Positions 37,065 to 50,163 of a stretch of DNA of 64,000 nt are shown piece by piece (positions within the stretch are counted from its first letter, which is position 1; the number at the start of each line of letters is the position of its first letter). Under the pieces are notes generated by a model that was given only the letters and a program-made list of their open reading frames with translations, made no database searches and had not been told where the DNA came from. Location: assembly GCF_021018895.1 (NCBI RefSeq), contig NC_079386.1, positions 11,160,835-11,224,834 of the forward strand, in the 5' to 3' direction. The DNA is from Seriola aureovittata. Its lineage: Eukaryota > Chordata > Actinopteri > Carangiformes > Carangidae. The translations under genes were made by a program, and so were the position numbers.

Positions 37065-37390
37065 TTACTGAGTATGTTGTATCTCAAGAGAATTTTATTC
37101 TCTTTTAGCTCATTGTTTTTGATTTCTGGCCCTCAACATACTTTTCTAATTCATCCTCTCAGCTCTCATCAGGGAGCTGTGACCAGGAAATATAAACACA
37201 CAGTTTGCCACCTGCCGGGCACCAGACTTCAGACGTGAACGTGGTGGAGAATTTATCAGCTAGTGAGCAAGATATTTCCCTCAGGAATTAGTGGAGACCA
37301 AAAAACAGAGGTAAAAGAGAGCAAATATTGCACTTAAATTCATCAGGCAGATGCAGATAATGAATAATGTTGATCTGCAAAACAAGCAAC
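37065..37390 (+). repeat. dispersed fish repeat, longest copy in the window
   Basis: Contains TTAGCTCATTGTTTTTGATT, GGGAGCTGTGACCAGGAAAT, GTGGAGACCAAAAAACAGAG and AAATTCATCAGGCAGATGCA. Shorter diverged copies with the same phrases are at 41555-41700 and 46065-46265. Unclassified. Confidence 0.65.
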
Positions 37391-37483
37391 TGTTTGCTAA
37401 AATTCAGCACATCAACCTAAAAAGGTGATGATATGTAATTGTTGCATTTACAGATTGTTCCCACCCCAAGTGGCCACAAAGAA

Positions 37484-37526
37484 AGGTTTAAAGGAGGTTT
37501 AAAGGAGGTTTAAAGGAGGTTTAAAG
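37484..37526 (+). repeat. 11-bp tandem repeat, four copies
   Basis: Unit AGGTTTAAAGG repeated four times (the last one base short) with no mismatch, so it is probably recent. The unit contains the palindrome TTTAAA. Confidence 0.95.
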
Positions 37527-38327
37527 CGGCAGCCTAAAATTGAGTTACAAATATCTTCTGGTGCCTTTTCATGTTTGATCATATCGGTAATGTTTGTAAA
37601 TGGAGAAACACTGAAATGCAGATTATTTATTTGTAACACATGGTCTCTCAACATATGAATAGTCTTCACTGCTCTCAAAAAACAGCGTCAGAGCATAGAA
37701 ATGGCTTTATGACAATACAAACCACAACTGGCAGTAGCAAATAATTGCTACCACTGTTGAAATGCTGCTGCAGGAAATGTTTGAAAGCCTCAGTGGTTTT
37801 ACATTCATCACGTCAGCAACTACGGTTACGGAACAAATCAAGAGCTGACACCCACCAAAGCTTAGACAGCGAGGCCAAAAACGTGAACGTGAATGAAATA
37901 ATGTTGTATCAGCTCTTTTCCTGCAGAGGGCAGTGTCGGACTAATAAATACAGTTCCTCTGCTCTTAGTGGTCACTCAGTCCTTTTATCTTTAACGGGAG
38001 AATAAACTAGTGCAGCTTTTTCCTCAATAAATGATTGGTTTGTTGGTTAATTCGTTAAAACAAGCCTGCTAATTTGATTTCCACATAATTCAACTGTATT
38101 ATACATGCAATTTATGCATGTTTTAAAATTGACTTTTATATGTTTATCACTAGATATCTTTACATTTTTATAACTTTTAAACTGGTACTGACTTGTAAAA
38201 TATACAAGATGATCACAATGTAGGCTCATATAGTCATGGCAGCTTGTTAAAGAAACAATCATCATTTCAGTAAGTGATGAAGGAATATTCAGTGGTGAAG
38301 ATCAGAATAGTAAAATGAACACATTTA

Positions 38328-38440
38328 CAGGAAGTGAAGTGCAACTGTGGGAATGGATTGAACGTGCCAGTAGCGCATTTCACTCAGACAGGAAGTTGTG
38401 TTTTCCTCTTTTGTGCGTCCTTAGCAGAAAGAGGAAGTTT
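38328..38440 (+). promoter_or_regulatory. cluster of ETS/PU.1-like sites before the BCR/ABR-like start
   Basis: CAGGAAGTGA (38329-38338), ACAGGAAGTTG (38388-38398), a reverse AAAAGAGGAAAA (38401-38412) and CAGAAAGAGGAAGTTT (38425-38440, close to the PU.1 consensus) lie within 200 bp upstream of the ATG at 38523. CTGTGGG at 38345-38351 contains the RUNX core TGTGG. No TATA box. The motif density is seen in the sequence; promoter function is inferred. Confidence 0.4.
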
Positions 38441-38522
38441 TCTTGTCGCCAGCTGTCTGTGTTCACATGCTACGTCGCCAAAACCCTGACCTGCTCGGTG
38501 AGGAGAGGACCTGCGAGCTGTG

Positions 38523-39828
38523 ATGGACATCTACCAGGAGGCTGTGCATTATCTGGAGACCCAACATGTACCAGGTGAGGGATGGAGACATTGTGTTTTC
38601 TTGTCTTTGGAGAAAACATTAGACTGTAGAATTCAGCATTTCATATTCCTACATAAAACTCAAAAGTGTCCAATTTGAAAAGCGTTGATGTTTGTTAAAA
38701 TGCACTATATATACATACATATATATATGTGCTATTTAAACTTCTTTAAAAACTACTATTTAATCCACCTCAGTTAAAGAGCAGGTATCTTTCTTTAAAT
38801 TTGCGACCACAACTAATTTGCACACATTCCAAGGGGGGAAGTAGATATGGGAACTTAATTTTACATAACACCCATGTACTACCATATATTACATGTTTGT
38901 GTGTTTGTGTGTCAGTTGTAGTGGAAGCAGAGACTGATGTCTTGGAGGAGGACGTGTTCCAGGAGGAGGCAGCGTCCTGTATTTTCTCCCCTTTCCAAGC
39001 AGAGAGTTTAGACTTCCCCGACACCCCTGTGAGTTCACATTTGGGGTGGGCAGTTCAATTCTTTCAGCACTTTTATTTTCATGTTGCCAGTAGGAAAGCT
39101 GAAAGGGATCCAAGGCCACAAGCGGCATACGTGTGGTCTGAGATGCAAATAAAGATGCATCCTAAAACCTTTCAATACTTTGTAATAGTTATTGCCTTCT
39201 CCAACTTATTGGAAATCAATCTACCTACATTTTAGTGAATTTTCCAGAATACCACATAATGCCAAAAATAATATGTGAAACCACATATGCCCCTGTGCCC
39301 AATTCACTTCAGACTTTTATTCTATCAAAAAAAAAAAAAACAGGGAATTAAACTGAAAAAATGAATAAATTTAATCTTGTCGTAACCTCGTTGGGGTCCA
39401 ACAGACTCACTGCTGTATGTGTAAGATACAGTCATTTTCTGTTCATGTTTATAAGTAGCCTAGTTAACATTAAATTAATGAAATATTAGGCTGATTACAA
39501 TAAACTGGTCTGAGCTGTTAGAGACGGCCCAGGATTTATCTGATTAAAATAAATCTCACCTCAAAATCTTACTGTTATGACTGTTGCCATTTCAGATGTC
39601 TACTGTTGTATCAGATGTTACTATTGGAGTGTGACTGACTGAATTAATTGTCATGATACTGATTTTGTGAGTGACTCTGATGAACATTTTGTCTGAATGT
39701 CTGTTTCAGACGTCGTGCAGCCCGGAGGAAATGTTGGAGAGGAGGCTTGTGGTTCTAAAGGGCATCCTGGAGAGTGAGGAGGTTTATCTCAGAGAGCTGG
39801 AGGCACTGCTGATGGTAACATTAACAAA

Positions 39829-39871
<43 letters not shown>

Positions 39872-42800
39872 ACTCACATACAGACATGAAAATGAATTCT
39901 GATTTCTTACTTTTTTATACTTTTTATATGTACAACACGAGCACAAACTCTACTCTTGTTATTCAATATCATAAACTTAGGGGCTGATATGTCGACATTT
40001 GTTATTCCATGAGCTTAATCATATTGCAAAAGCAGAGAAAACCCCTGTTGATATGACTATCATTACGGTTAAACTTCCCCATTTCAATTCTACTCTCACA
40101 ACATGTGTCGTGAAATTAGACATGCTTTTTTTTTAAACCATATATCACCCAGAATAACCCAGTAACTCTATTTTTGATTAATATTAACTCTTCAAATATG
40201 TTATTTTTAATTTACACGAACACACAGGAGGTCATTTTATTGTTTTGTATGTGTCGTTTACTATGTCTGAGTTGTTTTTTCTGCCTCTGGTTAACATTGG
40301 GTCATTAAAGATCATATACAGCCCTAATATCTAGCGTCATCATTGTTCTCCCTTAGAAATGTGGTTCCCCTTTTTTCTCAATTGAAACTTCTGTCATGTT
40401 TGCAGTTTATATGAAGCTACAGCAAACAGACGGTTATCTTATCTTAACACAAAGACTGTAAACAAGGAGAAACAGCTAGCCTGGCACTGTTCCAAGCTAA
40501 TAAAATCCCACATACAGGCACCTTTAAAGTTCACTAATTAACACTTTACTTCTCATTTGTTTCATTTGTTCAAAAAGAGGTGTAAAAATGATAATCAGTT
40601 TATGTAGAATTAAATGCTGGTTGTCTGGCCAAGAAAGACTCTGCCATATACTTGTCTTTAAAAGAATCCTTGTTGCTTTCAGCATTTCAATCGCTAGTCA
40701 ATGAGAGCAGAAGAAGGTTTTTGAGGTTTGGGTTGATTTAGGAGGGGCTTCCTTGGACAATTTCTTATTTCTTTTTTTGGTGCTATTAATAGCAACAGCA
40801 ATCCCCTGTTTCCTCATTCTCATTCAAGATGTGACTCATTTGACTTAAAAAACACTGATGTGAAATATGAATCAGATGTTTCAGAACCTCTTATTGCTGC
40901 GTTTTGTTTGTGCTGTTGTAGCTCATATGCATAAGCCATTGTGTGGGTGTTATTCATATTTTTCATGAAAATGTATTCTATATTTATTTAGCAGTGGTTT
41001 GAGAATATATATGCCAAAGCTGAGAGGGTACTGAAACACAAGTGAATGAGGCTTGGTGGTGTATGAAATGAGAACTATGCGCTCGATTCAGTATGTTCAC
41101 ACAGTCTAATTTTCACCACAGCCACTTTATCTTTGTCCTCCATGTTCTTCTCACTTAAACTGCTGACCTTGCACCTCTCCCCTTGTACTGCTTTTTTTTT
41201 TTGTCTCTAGCCCATGAAGGCTCTGCGGGCCTCAGCCGGGACCTCCAAGCCAGTTCTGTCCAGTCGACAGGTCCAGACTGTTTTCTACCAGGTGCCCGAG
41301 CTCAGAGACATGCACCAAAGCTTCTACTCTGGCCTGAAGGCCCAGCTGAGTACTCACTGCAAGACAGATCCAAGCTCGGGTGAGGAAAGACAGATGAGCC
41401 ACACAGGGTTTGAGCTGATAGTGGGGGACCTGTTTCTGAAAATGGTGAGTTTTCTGTTGAATTACAGCTTGTATCCTTTGTTTTTTTTTTAGCAAAAAAG
41501 CTCTATTAAACCCACCGTACACGACCTGGTCAAATGGCAGGAGTTAAAGACTAGCTGGAGAACTTAGTGAATCATTTAGCAGCTAAAGTCCCACATACTT
41601 TCCACAGGATTTTGTGGAGACCAAAGCAAAGCTAAAGGAGAGTGAATATTCTTACTTTCATTCACCAGCTGGACACAAACATGACTTGAGATACTCTATT
41701 GAATCTGTTTTGTTTGTTTGGATTACATTTTTTTGTTTAGGTTTTTTGCACTTTATAAGCGCATGAATATTGTTTCATATGTAAAACCAAACCAAGTCAA
41801 AGTCAAGTCTTTTATCAGTTTTAGTCAGACAAGTCTCAAGTCCTCAAACTTGTCTGACTTGAGTCAAGTCATATGAATCAAGTTCCCCACGTCACAACTG
41901 TGTTAAATCTCTGCTATGAAAAAAGCTCTAACTTTAGTCTTTCTATAAATTTTCCCTCTGGTCATATATGCCCCCCATGGGATGGTTCTGGCTCTCCCAG
42001 ATTGCCAACCACATTCAAAGGAAATGATGATATCATCTGCGAAAGTGTTCATTTTTCTGCATAATTGTAATACATTATTTTTGAGTAAATTTTGTTTAAC
42101 GTTTCATGTGGCAAATATCAAAAAGATATTCTACAATTTTAAAATTTGTTATCAATGGATGTCCACACACCTAATCATCAAATATGTATCGAAAGTATCC
42201 CCTCTCATCCGTTATTTTGCTCACACAGGTGAACCAGATTGGTCTGTATGGTGGTTTCATTGAAAACTATGAGGAAGCTGTTGAAGTTGTTCACAAGTGC
42301 ACACAGTCAGACCCTCGCTTCCGAACTCTGGCCGAGGTACTAACAACTCTACTTCCAGAGGATTGGAGAGATACAAGAATACTCACCTACAGTAACAAGT
42401 TGTATCATTATCCCTACCAGCCTCACTTTGTCTCTTGCTTTTTCAGAGCATGATGACTAACAACGGTGCAGACAAAGCTCGGACCAAATACACATTTGAA
42501 GGTACAAACTCTAAATGTGTTTTTATATAAAACGACTTGTTGGCTGCTTATGTCTGACTGCTGTCTGTCCCTTCACAGCTCTACTGTACAAGCCTTTGGA
42601 CAGAGTGACCAAGACCACACTAGTGCTGCGTGTAAGAAAACCCTGGATAATAAATTTTTAATTAATTAATTTAATATTTAATTAATTTAATATTATATTT
42701 CAAATCCTAAACCTCTAATTTTACCTTTATAGCTGCTACTGTTTTCTCCAGGGACATAATTGAAGCAGAGGATCTTTTTCTACTCTTTTCCCCACCTGGC

Positions 42801-45800
42801 ATTTTCTGACTGAGCAACCTTTCTATGACCTTGTAGGACCTCCTGAAGACGACACCAGAGGAGCATGCAGATTACGCAGCCTTACAGGAAGCTCTTCGAT
42901 TGTCTCGCAGCTTCCTATCTGGTGTCAATGAAAGTTCACAATGCAAACGTGAGGTCATGCTCAGTCATGGCATGGTGAGGCTCGTCTGTACAAAATCTGT
43001 CTAAGATGAACATGCAAATGTGTTTAAATGCATTTTTACATATGCACCCCCCCTCACCCCCCACTCCTGACAGTGTACAGTAGCTGCCCCCCGGTACATA
43101 ACGTGCCTTTTTGTGTGTTTGTCAGAGGCGTCAGCTGATGCGTGACGGCTTTGTGGTGGATGTGAGCGAGGGGGAACGCAGCCTGCGTCACCTCTTTCTT
43201 TACACCGACCTCCTGCTGTGCACCAGATTCAAACATGCAACCAGAGGGTGAGAACACCAGGGCTTGTGGGAAATGTGGTCTACATATTGAAAATGTAACG
43301 GTAGCAACACTTCATGTTGTATCTTGTTCTCAGCTGTTTGTCATAAAATGGTGTCATTTTGTTCAAGCTAGCAAACAGAGAGGTTTAAGCAGATAAAAGA
43401 AGTGGATAATGGTTGAAATGGCTAAAAGCAATAAACTATTCAAACAGCTCAAACAGTTAGCTAAAAGTAATGCATAAACAACTGAAACAGTCAGTTAAGG
43501 TAAAAGTATAAATTGATTACGTTAGCTTAAAGTTAGCTATGAGACCTTATTTAGACAGGTGTGTGCCAAATCATGTCTAATCAATAGAACTGACCAAAGC
43601 TGGACTCTAATCAAGGTGTAGAAACAGGTGTAAATGATTAAGTGTCATAGCAAAGGGTCTAATTATTTAACGTCAATGTGATAATTCAGTTTCTCCTTTT
43701 AAATACATTTGCAAATATTTCTTTTAAAATTCTGTTTGTGTGTGTTTCCTCCAGGAAGCAGGATCAGTACAGGTTCTGCTGGTATCTGCCTCTCGCTGGT
43801 CTCAAACTACGCTGGGTTGCAGATCATGAGCGATCATCTGACACACACCTCCGCTTACACACCATAAGAGCCAAGATGTTCATCCTCCGACAGCAGCTAC
43901 AGCAACAAGTAGTATGTTTGTGAAGGCGACACAAATACAGAAAGAAGAGTGTGACCAGTTTTTTTTTTAACACGATTGAAATATAAAAATGTGTGTGTGT
44001 GTGTGTGTGTGTGTTTGTTAAGAAGGGAGTCAGAGGCATGAACTTGGGGGCTCGTAGCAGGAAGAAACTGGAGCAAATGGAGCTGTTGCTGCTCACACAC
44101 TCTCCTGTTTATAGACTGGAGCTGCACAGCCCTAGCGGCAAGGTATACACACACACGCATACTAACACACATCCTAATATTTTCAAGACAATGTGTTAGC
44201 AATAGCATGATAAGAGCAATCTGTTTTGTCTCACTGCAGAATCACACTCTCCTCTTCTCCTCGATGTATGAACTTGAAGAATGGAGAGAAGCCATTCATA
44301 AACTCACCACAGATAGTAAGTTCCCATTACGGCAAAGCTGGAAGCCATTGCTAGAATTACTAGATTATTTTCTTAATTCTGTTTACCAAATTTTAAAGAT
44401 GATTGTTGGCAATCTATTAGTAGATAATTTCTGCTAACAGATGGCCGAACGCTAAAATACAGTCATCCGTGAAGGATCTTTTTATGGGCTGGGGGCGTTA
44501 ACACCAATGCAGCTTCAACACCATCATGGTTTCTATGGCGTGAAAGCTAAATGAAAAAAGACTTGTGAAAAGAGTAGCTGTGACTTGGTTAACAGTCTGC
44601 ATAGGTGAGAAACTTGAAACGTCCAAAAAGATCAACTAATGTCTGACAGTTTTCTTCATATGCCTGCTTCTGATACATATCAATTTTACATGATTGATGC
44701 TGGAACCAGCACCACTTTTTTGATAGTCGATTAATCATAAATTTTTCATGCAAAAAGGTCAAAGATTTCTCAGGTTCAAGCTTCTCAAATATGAGGATTA
44801 TCAGCTTTTTTGTCCCGTGTGATGGAATATATCTGCTTTTGGTATCAAATGTAATGTGATTTTGTTTTTTCGTTCTTTAGTCACTGTGTCAGCTGATTGG
44901 TGCCTATTCTTGCCATGTGTTGTTTGTCAGACATAGAAACAGTCCCTCCAGACTTGCTCACTCTCACCAGTGCATGTGTGAAACTGAGAATGACCCAGCA
45001 ACCACCACTACAAAGCTCCAACGCTGGTACAACCAACATTTCTCTTTATCTACCTCACTCACTCACACTTTTTCAATGTCCACCGAAACACGTCCTGAAT
45101 CTGAAATAAAATACACTGACTCTGATCTCTTCATGCTGCCTACATCTCTCTCATCTTACTAAGTTTCAGATTAGTTCAGGTCGATTAAATCCAGTGAGCT
45201 TTAGGGTATTTTTTTGTCTCTGTCTCCCACAAGTAGAGGACATGGAGTCATTGTGTGGGACTCTGACTGTGGCGATTCACTCTGCCTGGGGCCTGCAACA
45301 ACCAACCTGTATGTTTTTAATATTTTACATCACACTAAGAAAAGTTTAATTGAATATCTAAAATTCTTTGGGAGCAGGTCAATGATAAGGTCATATAATT
45401 TTTGGCACCTTTTCTTGCAGGTGTTTATATGTGTGTGGAAGTGGATGGCTATGAGTTTTATGATACAAAGGCCCAGACACACTCTTCAGTCCACAGCCTC
45501 AACCCACACTGGGACCAGGTCAGACTTTGGCCCTTTTAAATAAAATTATTCATCTTACTTTGGTCTGAAACTTGAAACTTGAAACAGAAAAAAGTTATTT
45601 ATGGAGTTAGAAAACTCACACTGTGGTTGCCCGTCTTATGGTCTTGTAGATCTGATAGTTCGACACAGTTGGTAGATGATTTGTCAGGCAGTCCATGTTG
45701 CTGAATGACATCTTCATGTCTAGACAGCATCCGACACGATGTCAGGCCTCAGTTGAACTTATAGGGGATTAAAAAGTCTGCAGTGTGGCCATGCTTTAAA

Positions 45801-48800
45801 CATGATCAGTGGCAGTAAAACCTACTCTAAATCCAACTGGTAGCCAGGATTGAAAGGCTTACAGTGAGGCATGAATGCTCTTGTCGCAGCTTTAGGACAC
45901 TGAAGTGTTCGGTGTCAGCGTTAACGACATCTTCTTTATTTCAAACAGGAGCTGTCTTTCCAGGTGGACGGGGCTCAGAACGTGAAGGTGCTCTGTGTGA
46001 GTCAGTCTGACAGACAGGTTGACACTGTCCTGGGAAAAACTACTTTAAGGGTATGAAGATACTTTCAGCTTCAGCTTATTATTACCTGTTGCGTCTCAGC
46101 TCCGCAGAGCATTTTAGTGTCTTTAAGCTCATTGTTTTACTGTTCGGGTTCACTCACATATTTCCTTTGAGAGATGGTAGAAACCAAAAACAGAGCTTAA
46201 AGGAGAGACCATGTTGGACTATTGGAATTCATCGGATGGCCCAAAGCATCACTCTAAGTCAATGTTAATATGGCGCCGTATCTCCTCAATGTCTTCATAA
46301 GCAATTGTTTGTAAATGCGTTATATGTCCATGTTGTGTTTTCAGCTTTTTGTGCTGCCCCGAAGTGGCTGAAAGAACGAATGAATGCTGCTATAAATATA
46401 TAAAGAATAGATTTAAAAAAAGAAAATATATTAGCACCCACTGCAGGTCATGGATTTGAATGAAATTTTTACCTACCGTAGCACCATGTTCAATATGTGC
46501 ATGTAGAATGTAAGGTCTACATAAAAACAGAGGTGGGTGGACCTAGACTGTTTTCTAACCTTGGTCTCACTCAAACTTTATTTTAAGATGCATGATACAA
46601 ATCTCAACATGTTGTCCTTCTGTAAAATCCTGCCTTCATGTTGATTTGAACATATTTGTGTTTATCAGCTGGACTCTAAATCCCTGAATAAGCGATGGAG
46701 GAGACAGACTCTACAGCTCGGCCAAGTGGAGGTGACTCTGTCCCTTAAGTACAATCCCCACCCGCTCAACCTGCCCAGCTCCACAGCTCAACAACAGCCC
46801 GTCTTCTGTGTCCCTATTGAAAGTGTGGCTCAGTAAGTTCCTGCTAATCTTTCGAATACAACAAAAGCGTTTTCACCAACCCCGTCTGTGCTCACGAGGG
46901 GGGCTAAAATACTTGAAACTGAAAGCTGCAGTTGAGTCGACAGTTTAATTTCCCCTCTGTGCCATTTCGCACACCTAGTTTCAGGAAGTGAGGCGGTTTG
47001 TTTTGTGGGACAGTTGGCTGAAGAGAAGCAGAAGTGTGGCAAGAATGAAGTCTGAAATCAAACCCATCAACCCAATCTGAGGATGTGTTTCTCTTCATAC
47101 TTTTCTATTCTATTCTCTGCCAGACACGAGGGAGTGCTGGTGCCCCATGTGGTGCGATGCAGTGTGGAGGAGGTGGAGAGGAGAGGCATGGATGAGGTGG
47201 GAATCTACCGGATCTCAGGAACCACCGGTGAAATCAACATGCTCAAAGCTGCGTTCAACAGCAGTAAGAAAACACACAGCGAAACCTCAGTTTTCTGCTG
47301 GCATGTGCTGCTATGTCTCAAAAGTGTAATTCAGACACAGAAGTTGTTATTTCATATTCTCCGATTGCTTGAAACAACAGGTGTTTGTCAGAGTAAGGCC
47401 AGAAATCAGGGCCCAAACGTGGGAGACTTTTATTTTTACTTTTTTACTTCATGTTTGGATTCATTACAGGGGGTGAAACTTTGTCCAAATGTCTCATATT
47501 TGGTTCCAGTGAATTGCACTGACAATCAATCTTCTCTTGACAGTTTCCCCCCAGTTTCACATTATCAAACAATGCAAACGGCTGAAAACAGCCTTCATCA
47601 CCAACAAAAATATAAAAGCTCATAGAGCACCATAAAGAGGCTTTGGACAATTCGTTAGGTACTTAATTTTGCATTAAAATCCATGCTAAAGCACAATCAC
47701 AAAGGTCCAGAATAAAATATGCCATGAAATTTGGGACAAACATTCATGTCTGTCAGTTATTTCAAAGTGTTTATTTGTCCAGTGACCTGGTTCATGAATA
47801 AATACCTGCAAAACTAATGACATTAGCCATTAGCCACAGCTATACTTTGTGTCAAGTGCTAATTAGCAACCGTTAGCATACGAACACAAGATGTTAAACA
47901 TTAAGTCTGCTGACTGTAAGCATGTTAGCATTAACACTGAGCATGCTGATGTTAGCATTTAGCTCAAAGCACCACTGTGCAAACCTCAGTGGGCTGCTAA
48001 CATGGCTGTACACTCTTAGACTTGTTGTTCAATGACTTAGTTGTTTGTGTTTGGTCCTGAGTGACCACAGTCTGACGAACAAAACCTCAGTGGGTCAGTT
48101 ATTAAAAGTTGCTTAAGTTAAGTTGCATTAGGCTTCATGTCGGGAGCTGTCAGCTACATGCTCATGTTTTATGACGGGGCTTTTGCTCTAATAAAGAGGG
48201 GAGTGTGTACCAAAAGAAGATACAATAATACTAATCATAACCATCATCACCTGTCCCGCTCAGATCTGCGTGAAGCAGTAACCAGGCTGAGAAGTGCAGA
48301 GGTGAACGCTGTCTCTGGTGTTCTCAAACTGTACTTCAGGGAGCTGCCTGAACCTCTCATACCCACTGAGCTGTTTCAGAGTCTGGCCACGACGCTGGGT
48401 AAGAGGAACGCATCAACAACACAAGACAGAGCACAAAACCTGAAAGAATAACACAAATGTTTATTCAAGCTGTAGCATTAAAACATACACACTTGATGTA
48501 AAACTTTACATATACTTATATAATAAATATAAAGGTTTCCCTTTTTGGCATCTTTTATGTGACGTTAACAAATGTTATTTTCTAACCTTTAGAGGCCATT
48601 TTCTGCCAGTAATGGTACTAAAAAAAAACCTTGAGATAAAACCAGCCACAGGTGATTGATAAAAGTTAACACATGGCCTGTAACACCTCTAAATGAATCT
48701 TAAAGTCAGCTCAACTGCATGTGACCTGTTTCCTCTTCAGACATCCAAGACATAAACTCACGGCTCGTCTCCATGCTGTCCCTGCTACAGTCCTGTCCTG

Positions 48801-50114
48801 AAGCCAACCGTCACACCTTCCTCTACCTCATGCACCACCTCCAACGGTCTGAGTCAACAGACAACACAGCACCACACAATCACTCAATCGTTGCTTCATC
48901 TCAGATTGAGTTCCTCTACAATCCGCTATAGAATAATTTAAATAATTAACTAGATTAAACTGAGGTGTCATTCATGAAAAAAATCTGCATCATTCAACAA
49001 AATTAAAACCGAACTGATGACAGTAACTGACAATGACATCATCTCTAGAGTTGCATACACCCTCAACTGCCAAATGACTTGTGACGTTGCTGCTGATAAT
49101 TTGAATCTGCATTGTTGCTTCAAGTTTCTTGCACCTCACTTTTCCCCTCATTCATTTTCCCCCAGAGTGTCTGAGAAGCAGGACGTCAACAAGATGTCTC
49201 TGCTGAACCTGGCCACAGTGTTCGGTCCGAGCCTTTTACGCCCCCCTGTGGCCGGACTGGGACACTGCGGTCCTGCTGTGGACATCTCTCAGGAGGTGGA
49301 GGTACAGGTGGGTGTAAGCGACAGTGTTTGGTTTTTCAAATGTTTTTTTTTTTTACTTTGTTTTAGCATAGATCAGGGCAAGTCAGAGTTTATAAAAAAA
49401 CTGAGGTCACATCTAGAAAATGTTGACCAGACACAAAAATCATTATTATCTATTCAGTTAAGTGTTCTGTCACTTAAAGGCTAGTTTAGGAATTAAAGTA
49501 TGGTGGAGGAATACCGAATCCTTTTAGTAACCTAAAAGTAGTTTTTTAATTAAAATTTATTAACTCTAAATAAAAACAAACAAACAACAACAACAACAAA
49601 AAGTATATCCACCAGGTGTTAGTTTTTGAATTCACTGAATTTCTATTAAAGAATTTAATAAATTGGAGAAATAATTTACGAGTAATAGTTTTTTGTTTTT
49701 GTTTTTTTAGAATTGCAGCCCTTCAGATCTTATTCTAATTAAATTTTATTTTAATTGAATTAACAAATACAAACAAAAATCTACTCTGAAAGAAATTCAT
49801 TAAGAATTATTTGAATAAAATAATTAAAGTAAATATTGACATTATCTTTTGATGCTATCAAAATAAGATTTTTTTTCCATAAATTAGTTATCTCAACTTG
49901 GAATTCAGTTATACATAAATTGTACAATATTCTATAACGTAACCCACTGTACCTCTCTGTATAATGAGTTGTGGAGTTTCTAATGAGTTTTTATTTAAGC
50001 AAAGACGTATTAAAAAGTGTTTGTGTCACTAACTTAACCAACAATGTACATTCAGCTGTGGTGTGAAGGTTAAGTGACACTTTTTTAAAACTTATGCTTT
50101 CTGTGTGTTCATGT

Positions 50115-50163
<49 letters not shown>

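Larger units (their letters stand above)
34351..38320. other. intergenic spacer, PLAC8-like to BCR/ABR-like gene
   Basis: AT-rich DNA with a (TTA)n tract at about 35003-35029, an 11-bp tandem repeat at 37484-37526 and a dispersed repeat at 37065-37390. Open frames are short and have no recognisable domain or splice pattern. I see no gene. Confidence 0.5.

Noticed and set aside
43330..43570. Possible dispersed repeat (AGTTAGCTAAAAGTAATGCA, CAACTGAAACAGTCAG)
   Set aside because: It resembles a fish repeat I half-recognise, but no second copy is visible in the window.
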